From Pseudomonas sp. GCEP-101 (lineage in GTDB: Bacteria; Pseudomonadota; Gammaproteobacteria; Pseudomonadales; Pseudomonadaceae), in NCBI RefSeq assembly GCF_025133575.1, contig NZ_CP104011.1, positions 4,472,965 to 4,536,964 of the forward strand: a DNA stretch of 64,000 nt. The letters run 5' to 3'. The notes below the pieces were generated by a model. It was given only the letters and a program-made list of their open reading frames with translations, was not told where the DNA came from and ran no database searches. Shown piece by piece: positions 24,941-33,603 of the stretch. Both the position numbers and the translations under genes were made by a program. Position 1 is the stretch's first letter. The number at the start of each line of letters is the position of its first letter.

Positions 24941-27900
24941 ATGAACAAGGTGTATCGTTTGGTGTGGAACGCCGCCCTCAATGCGTGGGTGGTCGCCTGT
25001 GAATTCGCCACTGCCAAGGGCAAGGGCAAGAGCGGCTCGCGCCGCAAGAAGGTACGCGGGGCAGGGCTGGCAGCCACCTCGCTGGCGCTGGCCATCGGCG
25101 CCTCGCAAGCCGCCTGGGCCGATGATGTCCAGGTCGGCAACCTGATCGATTCCAGCGTGGCGGTCGGCACTACCGCCGCCGCGCCGAGTGCGGTTTCGTC
25201 CTCGGCGGCGCTGGCCTATTCGACGGCGTTGGGCGACTACCGCGCGACGGAGGAAACCCCGTCTGCTGCGCTCGCCAGCACCAGCTATTCCGTTGCGCCG
25301 GCATCCAGTGCCGACGCCACCCCCAGCACGAAAACCGCGTTGCTGGGCGCGACCCTGAAGAGCTCCGCCGGCAGCACGGAGTCGCATTACTTCAGCGTCA
25401 ACGACAACAACGTCCAAAGCGCCAACTACCTCAACGACGGCGCGGTCGGCACCAATGCGACGGCCGCCGGCGTAGGCGCGAAAACCAATGGCGCGCGCGC
25501 CACTGCGCTGGGTTACAACACCAGCGCGGGCGCCATCGACAGCCTGGCGCTGGGCTCGGGCTCGAGCACCACGGCGATCGGCAGCATGGCCATCGGCACC
25601 GGGGCATCCACCGCCGGGGTGAACGCTATCGCCCAGGGCTTCGGCGCCACCGCGACGCCCAACGACTCCATCGCCATTGGCACCAATGCCCAGACGAAGG
25701 CTAACGACGCCAGCATCGCCATCGGCAAGGACACCGTTGCGCAGTCCATCCTCGGCCCGGGTTCGGTCGCGCTGGGCAACGAAGCCCAGGCCCTGAACAG
25801 CGGCAGCGTGGCCATCGGTTACCAGGCGCTGGCAGACGAGGCCAACCCGCCCAGTGCCTTCACCGGCAACGTCGCTATCGGCCGCATGGCGCACGCGACC
25901 AACAGCTTGTCCGATCCGAGCGAGGCGTCCACCGCTGTCGGCAACGAGTCGTTCGCCGACAAGGGCGGCGTCGGCATCGGCGAGCGCACCAATGCGGCCG
26001 GCAAGCTGAGCACCGCGCTGGGCAACTCCGCCTCGGCGACCATGGACAACGCCGTGGCCGTAGGCGCCAAGGCCAAGGCCACGGCGGTCGACGCGGTCGC
26101 CATCGGTAACGGCGCAGCGGCACAGCAGGCGCGCTCGGTGGCGCTGGGCGTCAGCTCGACCACCAGCGCGGCGGTCGCCACCCAGAACATCCAGATCGGC
26201 AACACCACCTACGACTTCGCCGGTGTGGCGCCGACCAGCACCGTCAGTATCGGCAACGTGGGCAACGAACGGACCCTGACCAACGTCGCCGCCGGCCGCA
26301 TCAGCCGCACCAGTACCGATGCCATCAATGGCTCGCAGCTGTTCGCGGTCACCTCGGCAGTCGAAGACGTGGCGTCCACGCCGCTCACCTTCGCCGGCAA
26401 TACCGGCAGCACCGCCAAGCAACTGGGCGATACCCTGACCATCCAGGGCGCTGGCAGCACGGCCGGCACCTACAGCGGCGCGAACCTGAAAACCGAGGTC
26501 GACGCCAACGGCCAGCTCAACCTGCTGATGGCGGACAACCCGGCCTTCACCAGCGTGACGGCGGGCGGCACCACGACCCTGGACGCCTCCGGCCTGACCA
26601 TCGCCAATGGCCCGAGCGTGACCACGGCCGGCATCGATGCCGGCGGCCAGCAGATCAAGCATGTGGCCCAGGGCACCGATGGCACCGACGCGGTCAACGT
26701 CGATCAGCTGAACGACTCCATCAACCGTTCGGCCAAGACGCATTACTACAGCGTCAACGACAACGGCGTGCAGGGCGACAACTACAATAACGACGGTGCC
26801 ACCGGTGTGAACGCGCTGGCCGCCGGCGTGGGCGCCAAGGCCTCGCAGGATGGCGCCGTGGCACTGGGCTCCGGCTCGGTCACCGATGCCGCCGTGGCCA
26901 CCACCGGCACCACCATTGCCGGCACCGACTACCAGTTCGCTGGCACTGCGCCGACCAGCACCGTCAGCGTGGGCAGCGTCGGCAACGAGCGCACCATCAC
27001 CAACGTCGCCGCTGGCCGCCTGAGCGCCACCAGCACTGATGCGATCAACGGCTCGCAGCTATTCGCCACCAACGCGGCCATCGATCACCTCGATGCCGGT
27101 GCGGTGAAGTACGACAGCAATCCGGACGGCAGCATCAACTACGGCAGCGTCACCCTGGGTGGCGATACCTACAACAGCACCACGAAGACCGGTGGCACGC
27201 GCATCACCAACGTCGCTGCCGGCGTGAATGGCGGCGATGCCGTCAACGTCGACCAGCTGAACAGCAGCGTCGATGGCGCCAAGTCGCACTACTACAGCGT
27301 CAATGACAACGGCGTGCAGGGCGACAACTACAACAACGACGGTGCCACCGGTGTGAACGCACTGGCTGCCGGCGTGGGCGCCAAGGCGGCGCAGGACGGC
27401 GCCGTGGCGCTGGGCTCCGGCTCGGTTACCGATGCGGCCGTGGCCACCACCGGCACTACTATCGCCGGCACCGACTACCAGTTCGCCGGCAACGCACCGA
27501 CCAGCACCGTCAGCGTGGGTAGCGTCGGCAATGAGCGCACCCTCACCAACGTCGCCGCTGGCCGCCTGAGCGCCACCAGCACTGATGCGGTCAACGGCTC
27601 GCAGCTGTTCGCCACCAATTCGGCCATCGAGCACCTCGATGCCGGTGCGGTGAAGTACGACACCAATCCGGACGGCAGCATCAACTACGGCAGCGTCACC
27701 CTGGGTGGCGATACCTACAACAGCACCACGAAGACTGGCGGCACGCGCATCACCAACGTCGCTGCCGGCGTGAATGGCGGCGATGCCGTCAACGTCGACC
27801 AGCTGAACAGCAGCGTCGATGGCGCCAGGTCGCACTACTACAGCGTCAATGACAACGGCGTGCAGGGCGACAACTACAACAACGACGGTGCCACCGGTGT

Positions 27901-29968
27901 GAACGCACTGGCCGCCGGCGTAGGCGCCAAGGCTGCGCAGGATGGCGCCGTGGCACTGGGCTCCGGCTCGGTTACCGACGCCGCCGTCGCCACCACCGGC
28001 ACCACCATTGCCGGCACCAGCTACCAGTTCGCCGGCAACGCACCGACCAGCACTGTCAGCGTGGGCAGCGTCGGCAACGAGCGCACCATCACCAACGTTG
28101 CCGCTGGCCGCCTGAGCGCCACCAGCACTGATGCGGTCAACGGCTCGCAGCTGTTCGCCACCAACGCGGCCATCGATCACCTCGATGCCGGCGCGGTGAA
28201 GTACGACCTGAACGCTGATGGCAGCATCAACTACAACAGCGTCACCCTGGGTGGTGACACCTACGACAAGAGCAGCAAGACCGGTGGCACGCGCATCACC
28301 AACGTCGCGCGCGGCGTGGATGACAGCGATGCGGTGAACATGTCTCAGCTCAACGAGACCAACGCCCAGGTCGCGCAGAACACCACCAACATCGGTGATG
28401 TGGACGGTCGCGTCACCAATATCTATGACACCGGCACCAAGTACTTCCACGCCAATTCCACCGGCACCGACGCCGTGGCTTCCGGCCAGGATTCCGTGGC
28501 CATCGGCATGGGCGCGGTCTCCGGCCAGGCCAACAGCGTGGCGCTGGGCGCAGGCTCGGTCACCGACGCTGCCGTAGCCACCACCGGCACCACGCTTCGC
28601 GGGGTGAACTACACCTTCGCCGGCACCTCGCCGACCAGCACCGTCAGCGTCGGCAGCGTCGGTAACGAGCGCACCATCACCAACGTCGCGGCCGGCCGCC
28701 TGAGCGAGACCAGCACCGATGCCGTCAACGGCTCGCAGCTGTATGCGACCAACCAGGCCCTGGAAACCATCACCGCGGGCGTCGGCACCCTGGACAAGGG
28801 CGCGGTCAAGTACGTGACCAAGCCTGACGGCAGCATCGACTACAGCACCGTCAACCTGGGTGGCGACACCTACGACAGCACCACCAGGACCGGCGGCACG
28901 CGCATCACCAACGTGGCGGCGGGCGTGGACGGCGGCGACGCGGTCAACGTCGATCAGCTCAACGTCGCAATGTCCAACGCCGAGACGCACTACTACAGCG
29001 TCAACGACAATGGGCAGAAGGGCGGCAACTACGCCAACGACGGCGCCCAGGGCAAGAACTCCCTGGCCGCCGGCGTCAACGCCAGCGCCACTTCCGACGC
29101 CGGCGTGGCGCTGGGCAGCGACTCGGTGGCCAAGCGTGATGCGGGCACTGCCGGGTATGTGCCGGCCACGGCGACCGACGAGCAGGCCAAGGCCATCGCC
29201 GCGACCACCAGCACTCGCGGTGCGGTGAGCGTGGGCGACGCCGACAACGGTGTTTATCGCCAGATAACCGGCGTAGCCGCCGGCAGCGAAGACAGCGATG
29301 CGGTCAACGTTGCCCAGTTGAAGAGCGTGGCCAACAACGCCAATGCCAGCATCAGCAACGTCGCTGACGGCAAGGACGGCATGTTCCAGGTGAACAACAC
29401 CAGCAACCTGGCCAAGCCCAAGGCGACCGGCAAGGATGCGGTGGCTGGCGGCGCCGGTGCCCAGGCCTCGGGCGACAACGCCGTGGCCGTCGGTACGCGC
29501 TCGAAGGCGACCGCCAGCAACTCGGTGGCCCTGGGCAACGACTCGGTGGCCGATCGCGCTAACTCGGTGTCCGTCGGCAGCGCCGGCGCCGAGCGGCAGA
29601 TCACCAACCTGGCCGCGGGCAGCGCCGATACCGATGCCGTCAACGTCGCCCAGCTGAACAAGGCGACCGGCGACATCAACAACAACATCAACGGCGTCTA
29701 CACCGACCTCAAGCGCGACCTGAAGAAACAGGACGACACCCTGAGCGCCGGTATCGCCGGAGCGCTGGCCGCCGCGACGCTGCCGCAGCCGTATACGCCG
29801 GGCGCCAGCATGGCCTCGGTCGGCATGGGCAACTACCGCGGGCAGAACGCCCTGGCGATCGGTGTGTCGCGCATCTCCGACAACGGCAAATGGGTCACCA
29901 AGCTGTCGGGCAACACCGACACCCAGGGCCAGTTCGGCGTGTCGGTCGGCGTGGGTTACCAGTGGTAA
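24941..29968 (+). CDS. trimeric autotransporter adhesin (YadA/Ata-like)
   Basis: A 1675-residue type Vc autotransporter. The N-terminus (MNKVYRLVWNAALNAWVVAC) is an extended signal peptide region (ESPR), with cleavage likely after AWA at residue 60. The passenger has YadA-head repeats of the SxAIGxxA type (about 170-460), then neck-type motifs (NERTITNVAAGRLS, DAVNGSQLFA) inside three near-identical 182-residue repeats (601-1146) and further diverged repeats. The last 80 or so residues (from about LSAGIAGALAAATLPQPY) are the YadA anchor that forms the trimeric beta-barrel, ending in YQW. ATG 24941 is used because AGGAG is 5 bases upstream; an adjacent ATG is too close. It should mediate surface adhesion or biofilm formation. 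Confidence 0.95.
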   Translation: MNKVYRLVWNAALNAWVVACEFATAKGKGKSGSRRKKVRGAGLAATSLALAIGASQAAWADDVQVGNLIDSSVAVGTTAAAPSAVSSSAALAYSTALGDYRATEETPSAALASTSYSVAPASSADATPSTKTALLGATLKSSAGSTESHYFSVNDNNVQSANYLNDGAVGTNATAAGVGAKTNGARATALGYNTSAGAIDSLALGSGSSTTAIGSMAIGTGASTAGVNAIAQGFGATATPNDSIAIGTNAQTKANDASIAIGKDTVAQSILGPGSVALGNEAQALNSGSVAIGYQALADEANPPSAFTGNVAIGRMAHATNSLSDPSEASTAVGNESFADKGGVGIGERTNAAGKLSTALGNSASATMDNAVAVGAKAKATAVDAVAIGNGAAAQQARSVALGVSSTTSAAVATQNIQIGNTTYDFAGVAPTSTVSIGNVGNERTLTNVAAGRISRTSTDAINGSQLFAVTSAVEDVASTPLTFAGNTGSTAKQLGDTLTIQGAGSTAGTYSGANLKTEVDANGQLNLLMADNPAFTSVTAGGTTTLDASGLTIANGPSVTTAGIDAGGQQIKHVAQGTDGTDAVNVDQLNDSINRSAKTHYYSVNDNGVQGDNYNNDGATGVNALAAGVGAKASQDGAVALGSGSVTDAAVATTGTTIAGTDYQFAGTAPTSTVSVGSVGNERTITNVAAGRLSATSTDAINGSQLFATNAAIDHLDAGAVKYDSNPDGSINYGSVTLGGDTYNSTTKTGGTRITNVAAGVNGGDAVNVDQLNSSVDGAKSHYYSVNDNGVQGDNYNNDGATGVNALAAGVGAKAAQDGAVALGSGSVTDAAVATTGTTIAGTDYQFAGNAPTSTVSVGSVGNERTLTNVAAGRLSATSTDAVNGSQLFATNSAIEHLDAGAVKYDTNPDGSINYGSVTLGGDTYNSTTKTGGTRITNVAAGVNGGDAVNVDQLNSSVDGARSHYYSVNDNGVQGDNYNNDGATGVNALAAGVGAKAAQDGAVALGSGSVTDAAVATTGTTIAGTSYQFAGNAPTSTVSVGSVGNERTITNVAAGRLSATSTDAVNGSQLFATNAAIDHLDAGAVKYDLNADGSINYNSVTLGGDTYDKSSKTGGTRITNVARGVDDSDAVNMSQLNETNAQVAQNTTNIGDVDGRVTNIYDTGTKYFHANSTGTDAVASGQDSVAIGMGAVSGQANSVALGAGSVTDAAVATTGTTLRGVNYTFAGTSPTSTVSVGSVGNERTITNVAAGRLSETSTDAVNGSQLYATNQALETITAGVGTLDKGAVKYVTKPDGSIDYSTVNLGGDTYDSTTRTGGTRITNVAAGVDGGDAVNVDQLNVAMSNAETHYYSVNDNGQKGGNYANDGAQGKNSLAAGVNASATSDAGVALGSDSVAKRDAGTAGYVPATATDEQAKAIAATTSTRGAVSVGDADNGVYRQITGVAAGSEDSDAVNVAQLKSVANNANASISNVADGKDGMFQVNNTSNLAKPKATGKDAVAGGAGAQASGDNAVAVGTRSKATASNSVALGNDSVADRANSVSVGSAGAERQITNLAAGSADTDAVNVAQLNKATGDINNNINGVYTDLKRDLKKQDDTLSAGIAGALAAATLPQPYTPGASMASVGMGNYRGQNALAIGVSRISDNGKWVTKLSGNTDTQGQFGVSVGVGYQW
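26741..28378 (+). repeat. three tandem 546-bp repeats inside the adhesin gene
   Basis: Units begin at 26741, 27287 and 27833, each exactly 546 bases (182 codons), starting at His-Tyr-Tyr-Ser-Val-Asn-Asp-Asn. Units 1 and 2 differ at a few scattered positions; unit 3 diverges in its last 170 or so bases. A degenerate relative starts at 28988 and an older one at about 25384. Copy number could change by recombination, and short-read assembly could miscount it. Confidence 0.93.
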
Positions 29969-29980
29969 TTCCTTCCTGAA

Positions 29981-30009
29981 CGAAGGGGCCGGTGCTGCCG
30001 GGCCCTTCG
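29981..30009 (+). promoter_or_regulatory. stable hairpin between the adhesin and tpgA-like genes
   Basis: CGAAGGGGCCGG and CCGGGCCCTTCG pair with one mismatch around a TGCTG-type loop, 13 bases past the adhesin stop. There is no T-run. It could cause partial termination or protect the upstream mRNA, lowering expression of the downstream lipoprotein relative to the adhesin. Confidence 0.55.
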
Positions 30010-30031
30010 CGGATCTTTCGAGGTTTATCAG

Positions 30032-30838
30032 ATGTTCGAGCAATACAAACTGGGCGGCCTGAAGCTCGCCCTGGCGGCTTCCGCGCTGGCTGCGCTGACC
30101 GCCTGCGGTACCGTCAGCGACGTCGATTCGGCAGGGCACACCCAGGAGCCGGTATTCCCGGCGATGAAGGACGCCAGCATGCCCGAAGGCAGCTACGTCA
30201 ACCTGGAGAACCTGGGCAAGATGCGCCCCGGCATGACCAAGCATCAGGTGCAGGACCTGCTGGGCCACCCGCAGTTCTCCGAAGGCATGTTCGGCGTGCG
30301 CGAGTGGGACTACATCTTCAAGTTCCGCCAGGCCGAGGGCCAGCCGGACAAGGTCTGCCAGTACAAGGTGCTCTACGACACCGACTACATGGCCCAGTCC
30401 TTCTACTTCCACCCGGCCGACTGCCTGCAGCAGGCGCCGGCGCCGGTTCCTGCGCCCGCACCGCAACCGCGTGCGCGCACCCTGAACCTGGCGGCGGATG
30501 CCTCGTTCGCCTTCGGCAGCGCGGTGCTGCGCCCGGAAGGCAAGGCGAAGCTGGACGAGCTGGCCGAAGGCCTGAAGGGCGCCGAGCTGATTTCCCTGGA
30601 CATCGTCGGCTATACCGACCGCATCGGCAGCGTGCAGAGCAACATCCAGCTGTCCCAGGCCCGCGCCAATGCGGTGCGCAGCTACCTGATCCAGCACGGC
30701 GTATCCGGCGCGCTGATCAGCGCCGAAGGCCGTGGCCCGGCCGAGCCGCTGGTGAACTGCCCGGGCGCGGCGACGCCCGAGGTGATCGCCTGTCTGGCAC
30801 CCAACCGCCGCACCAGCGTGGCGGTCCAGGCGAGGTAA
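30032..30838 (+). CDS. TpgA-like adhesin-associated lipoprotein (BamE + OmpA domains)
   Basis: A 268-residue protein. Lipobox LTAC at Cys25. Residues about 55-135 (LGKMRPGMTKHQVQDLLGHP) form a SmpA/OmlA (BamE-like) domain. After a Pro/Ala linker (about 137-150) comes an OmpA/MotB peptidoglycan-binding domain (DASFAFGSAVLRPEGKAKLD; VGYTDRIGS; SQARANAVRSYL). The same two-domain protein, TpgA, is encoded directly after the Ata trimeric autotransporter in Acinetobacter and helps its outer-membrane insertion. Here it lies 63 bases after the adhesin and should serve the same role. GAGG 8 bases upstream supports the start. Confidence 0.9.
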   Translation: MFEQYKLGGLKLALAASALAALTACGTVSDVDSAGHTQEPVFPAMKDASMPEGSYVNLENLGKMRPGMTKHQVQDLLGHPQFSEGMFGVREWDYIFKFRQAEGQPDKVCQYKVLYDTDYMAQSFYFHPADCLQQAPAPVPAPAPQPRARTLNLAADASFAFGSAVLRPEGKAKLDELAEGLKGAELISLDIVGYTDRIGSVQSNIQLSQARANAVRSYLIQHGVSGALISAEGRGPAEPLVNCPGAATPEVIACLAPNRRTSVAVQAR

Positions 30839-30843
30839 TCGCC

Positions 30844-30873
30844 AGGCGCGGCTCACTGCCGCGCCTTTTTTTA
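30844..30873 (+). terminator. Rho-independent terminator after the tpgA-like gene
   Basis: GGCGCGGC-TCACT-GCCGCGCC followed by seven T bases, 6 bases past the stop codon. Confidence 0.93.
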
Positions 30874-30920
30874 TTTCCACCGAACTTCCTTTTTTTCATT
30901 CCTCCATTGCGCTGCTTTCG

Positions 30921-31823
30921 ATGATCTCCCGATATTTCTGCTTCGCCCTGTTCCTGGGCTCCCTGGCGCTGTCCGGCTGCAAGGACCCGCAACCGCCGCA
31001 GTCGCGCCCGGCTGAGGCCGTTCACCGCGAGTGGCTGAGCCTGCCCGCCTTGCCGTTCCTGCAGGGCGCGGTGCTGGCGCTGGCGCCCAGGCTCGAGGAT
31101 GGCCTCACGCCGGAATTGATGAACCAGATTTGCGGCCTGGCGCGCGGCAACGCCACCCAGGAGCAGGTGAATGCCTTCCTGGCCCAGCAGAAGGTCGACA
31201 CCGCGGCAGCGGCCAAGCGCAATCCAGCCCTGGCGTTGCTGAGCAATGGTGACCGCGCGGGGCAGGCCACGCTGTGTGCGGCGCACCTGGCGAGCACGGC
31301 GTTCTCCCTCGCCGACCTGCAGCCCTTGCAGGCGGTGCAGGGCGGCTCCGCCAACGGTAAGGCAGAGACGGACGTCGCCGCGGAGACGGTCACTGACCAG
31401 GCCAGCCTGACGATGCTGCTGTCGGTGCGCCTGGCCATCGCCCGTGCCAACGCCGATGTGTTCACGTTGATCGCCAGCGAGCTGCAGCGGCGCCCCGGAC
31501 TCAATCCGCTGGAGATCCGCGAACAGGCGCAGCAGCTGTTCGGCCGCCTGGCGCCGACCTACCTGGCGCGGGTGCGCGCGCAGTTCCCGGCGTCGGGCAC
31601 CACCATCGAGGTGTTGCACCTGGATAAAAACTCGCTGGAATTCACCTCATCCGATGGCGCTGAACTCACCTTGCGCAACGGCCAGTTGAGCCTTCGCCAG
31701 CATGGTGCGCTGGCCTATGGCGAGGGTCGCCTGCATGGCTTGAATCGCCCGCTGCAGGTGGCTTACTTCGACGGCCAAGCCGCGGCGCAGTTGGCGCCGC
31801 CGGGGACGGAAACCGGCCACTGA
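30921..31823 (+). CDS. lipoprotein B of the adhesin cassette, paralogue of lipoprotein A
   Basis: A 300-residue lipoprotein with lipobox LSGC at Cys20 followed by Lys-Asp. It aligns along its length with lipoprotein A: WLSLPALPFLQGAVLALAP versus WLSVPTLPIIQDAILPLAP, ICGLARGNATQEQVN versus ICALATGKATQDQVN, and RLAPTYLARVRAQFP versus RLAPTYLDRVAQQMP. The Lys/Glu linker of A is missing. The +2 residue differs (Lys instead of Asp), so the two may reach different membranes. No strong ribosome site is visible. Function unknown; position suggests a role in adhesin biogenesis. Confidence 0.8.
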   Translation: MISRYFCFALFLGSLALSGCKDPQPPQSRPAEAVHREWLSLPALPFLQGAVLALAPRLEDGLTPELMNQICGLARGNATQEQVNAFLAQQKVDTAAAAKRNPALALLSNGDRAGQATLCAAHLASTAFSLADLQPLQAVQGGSANGKAETDVAAETVTDQASLTMLLSVRLAIARANADVFTLIASELQRRPGLNPLEIREQAQQLFGRLAPTYLARVRAQFPASGTTIEVLHLDKNSLEFTSSDGAELTLRNGQLSLRQHGALAYGEGRLHGLNRPLQVAYFDGQAAAQLAPPGTETGH

Positions 31824-31976
31824 GTGATTCGTCGGCGGGCGGACGAATATCCTGTCAGAAAAATCCTTAATCGGTTTTGAGGTGCAGTACCGCGTTGGGC
31901 GGGGCGGCAGAATGCGCGCAAGTCTTGTCGGCCCATTCGACGAGGTCATACCCCGCATCCAGTAGGCAACTCTTCC

Positions 31977-33536
31977 GTGTCCGCATCCGCTACGCCGCTT
32001 CCGTCTTCCCAGGTCAATTCCGCCCAGCTCTTCCGTTGTCACCCGCATTCCGCGCCCGAGCACCTGGCCGTGCTGGCCTGGTTGTTCGGGCTGGAGCCGC
32101 CGAAGGTGGAAAAGGCCCGGGTGCTGGAGCTGGGCTGCGGCGCGGGCAGCAACCTGGTGCCGTTCGCGGTGCGCCACCGCCGCGCCAAGGTGCTGGGTGT
32201 CGATGCGTCGGCCGAGCGCATCAAGCAGGGACAGCAGACGGTCCGCCAGCTCGGGCTGGGCAACCTGCGCCTGCATGCCGCCGCGCTGGAGGAGATCACC
32301 GCGGAGTTTGGCGAGTTCGACTACATCATCTGCCATGGCCTCTACAGCCATCTGTCCGCGATGGATCGCCGCGAGGTCATGCGCATCTGCAAGGAGAACC
32401 TGGCGGCCAATGGCGTCGCCTATGTCAGCTGCAATACCTATCCGGGCTGGAAGTCCCGGGAGATGGTGCGCGATGCCATGCTGCTGCGCCTGGATGGCCG
32501 CGCTCTCGACGCGCAGGCGCTGGCCGAGGCGCAGGGCATGTTCGATTTCCTCAAGCGCTGGGCGAACCTGGGTGGCAACGCGCTCAAGGGGGCGGTGGAG
32601 GAGTGCGAGTCGCTGCGTGGGGACCCGGCGCGCCTGTCGGCGTTCCTCGAACCGAACAACACGCCGTTCTACTTCTCCGACTTCGTGCAGCGCTTCGAGC
32701 AGCACGGCCTGGCGTACCTGGCCGATACCCGCGCGGCGGGCATGTTCATCAGCCATTTCCCCGAGGGAGTGCAGCAGGCGCTGCTCAACGAGTGCGGGCA
32801 CAGCCAGGTGGCCATGGAGCAGTACATGGACATCCTGACCAACCGCAGCACCCGGCAGACGCTCCTGGTGCACGCCGACAAGGCCGGGGCGATCCGCTAC
32901 CGGATGACCGCCGACCGCCTGGTCAAGCTGCACGTCGCCGGCCGTTTTGAATGCGAAGGCGCGGTGCAGCTGGACGACAGCGAGCAGCAGTTCCTGGTGG
33001 CTGACGGGCGCCGTATCGGCTTGCGCGGCGCCGCGATGAAGGTCGCCGCCTACCGCCTCAACGAGGTCTGGCCGCGCACGCAGAACCTGCCGGCGCTGCT
33101 GGCCTACATCGAGCAGCAACTGGGCACGCTGCCGGCCAGGGCCGAGCCGCAGTTGCTCGACCTGTTCGAGCACATCGTGGTGGCCGACCTGGGCCGCTAT
33201 CGCCTGGTGCCGGTGATCGGCGGGCCGGGCGCGGCGGGCATGCCGCGGGTCGATCCGGAAGTCATCGGCTTTGCGCAGTTGAGCGGAGGCGGTGAGGGCA
33301 GCGTGACCTTCAACCCCTGGCACGAGGCGATCACCCTGGATGCGTTCTCGGCGCTGCTGTTGCCGTTGCTGGATGGCTGCCACACCCAGGACGAATTGCT
33401 CGAAGCCATCGCCGAGGCGGTTGCCGAAGGGCGGCTGGGCTTCCTGCGTGACGACCAGCCGATCACCGACCGGGAGGAACTGGGCAGGATCGGTGTGCTG
33501 CACCTGAACCGGGTGCTGGAGTCGCTGCTCGCCTGA
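31977..33536 (+). CDS. class I SAM methyltransferase with regulatory domain (PKMT-like)
   Basis: A 519-residue protein starting with GTG. The N-terminal Rossmann domain has motif I ELGCGAGSN at residues 51-59 and the acidic SAM contact Asp76 (VLGVDAS). The middle region (about 220-330) matches the predicted methyltransferase regulatory domain, including FLEPNNTPFYFSDFVQRFEQHGL. The C-terminal part (about 390-519) looks like a winged-helix domain. This architecture is shared with rickettsial PKMT1/2, which methylate lysines of the OmpB autotransporter. Lying 153 bases after the adhesin cassette and ending in a terminator, it may modify lysines of the adhesin; that is inference. Confidence 0.85.
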   Translation: MSASATPLPSSQVNSAQLFRCHPHSAPEHLAVLAWLFGLEPPKVEKARVLELGCGAGSNLVPFAVRHRRAKVLGVDASAERIKQGQQTVRQLGLGNLRLHAAALEEITAEFGEFDYIICHGLYSHLSAMDRREVMRICKENLAANGVAYVSCNTYPGWKSREMVRDAMLLRLDGRALDAQALAEAQGMFDFLKRWANLGGNALKGAVEECESLRGDPARLSAFLEPNNTPFYFSDFVQRFEQHGLAYLADTRAAGMFISHFPEGVQQALLNECGHSQVAMEQYMDILTNRSTRQTLLVHADKAGAIRYRMTADRLVKLHVAGRFECEGAVQLDDSEQQFLVADGRRIGLRGAAMKVAAYRLNEVWPRTQNLPALLAYIEQQLGTLPARAEPQLLDLFEHIVVADLGRYRLVPVIGGPGAAGMPRVDPEVIGFAQLSGGGEGSVTFNPWHEAITLDAFSALLLPLLDGCHTQDELLEAIAEAVAEGRLGFLRDDQPITDREELGRIGVLHLNRVLESLLA

Positions 33537-33556
33537 AGCGTTGCGCTGCACAAGAA

Positions 33557-33586
33557 GAGGCCCCGGCAGATTGCCGGGGCCTTTGC
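33557..33586. terminator. terminator between the convergent methyltransferase and oprJ genes
   Basis: GGCCCCGGCA-GAT-TGCCGGGGCC, a 10-base perfect stem, then TTTGCGTT; on the other strand the stem is followed by TCTTCTTG. It probably ends the methyltransferase transcript and may also end the efflux operon. Confidence 0.8.
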
Positions 33587-33603
33587 GTTACAGCGGCGAA
33601 GGA

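Noticed and set aside
26741..28378. CRISPR-like regular repeats
   Set aside because: The 546-base units are coding repeats in frame within the adhesin, far longer than CRISPR repeats and without unique spacers.
27059..30880. A 1273-codon open frame on the minus strand across the adhesin gene
   Set aside because: It is antisense to the highly repetitive adhesin and merely mirrors its GC-rich repeats; it has no sensible domain and the plus-strand frame is unmistakable.
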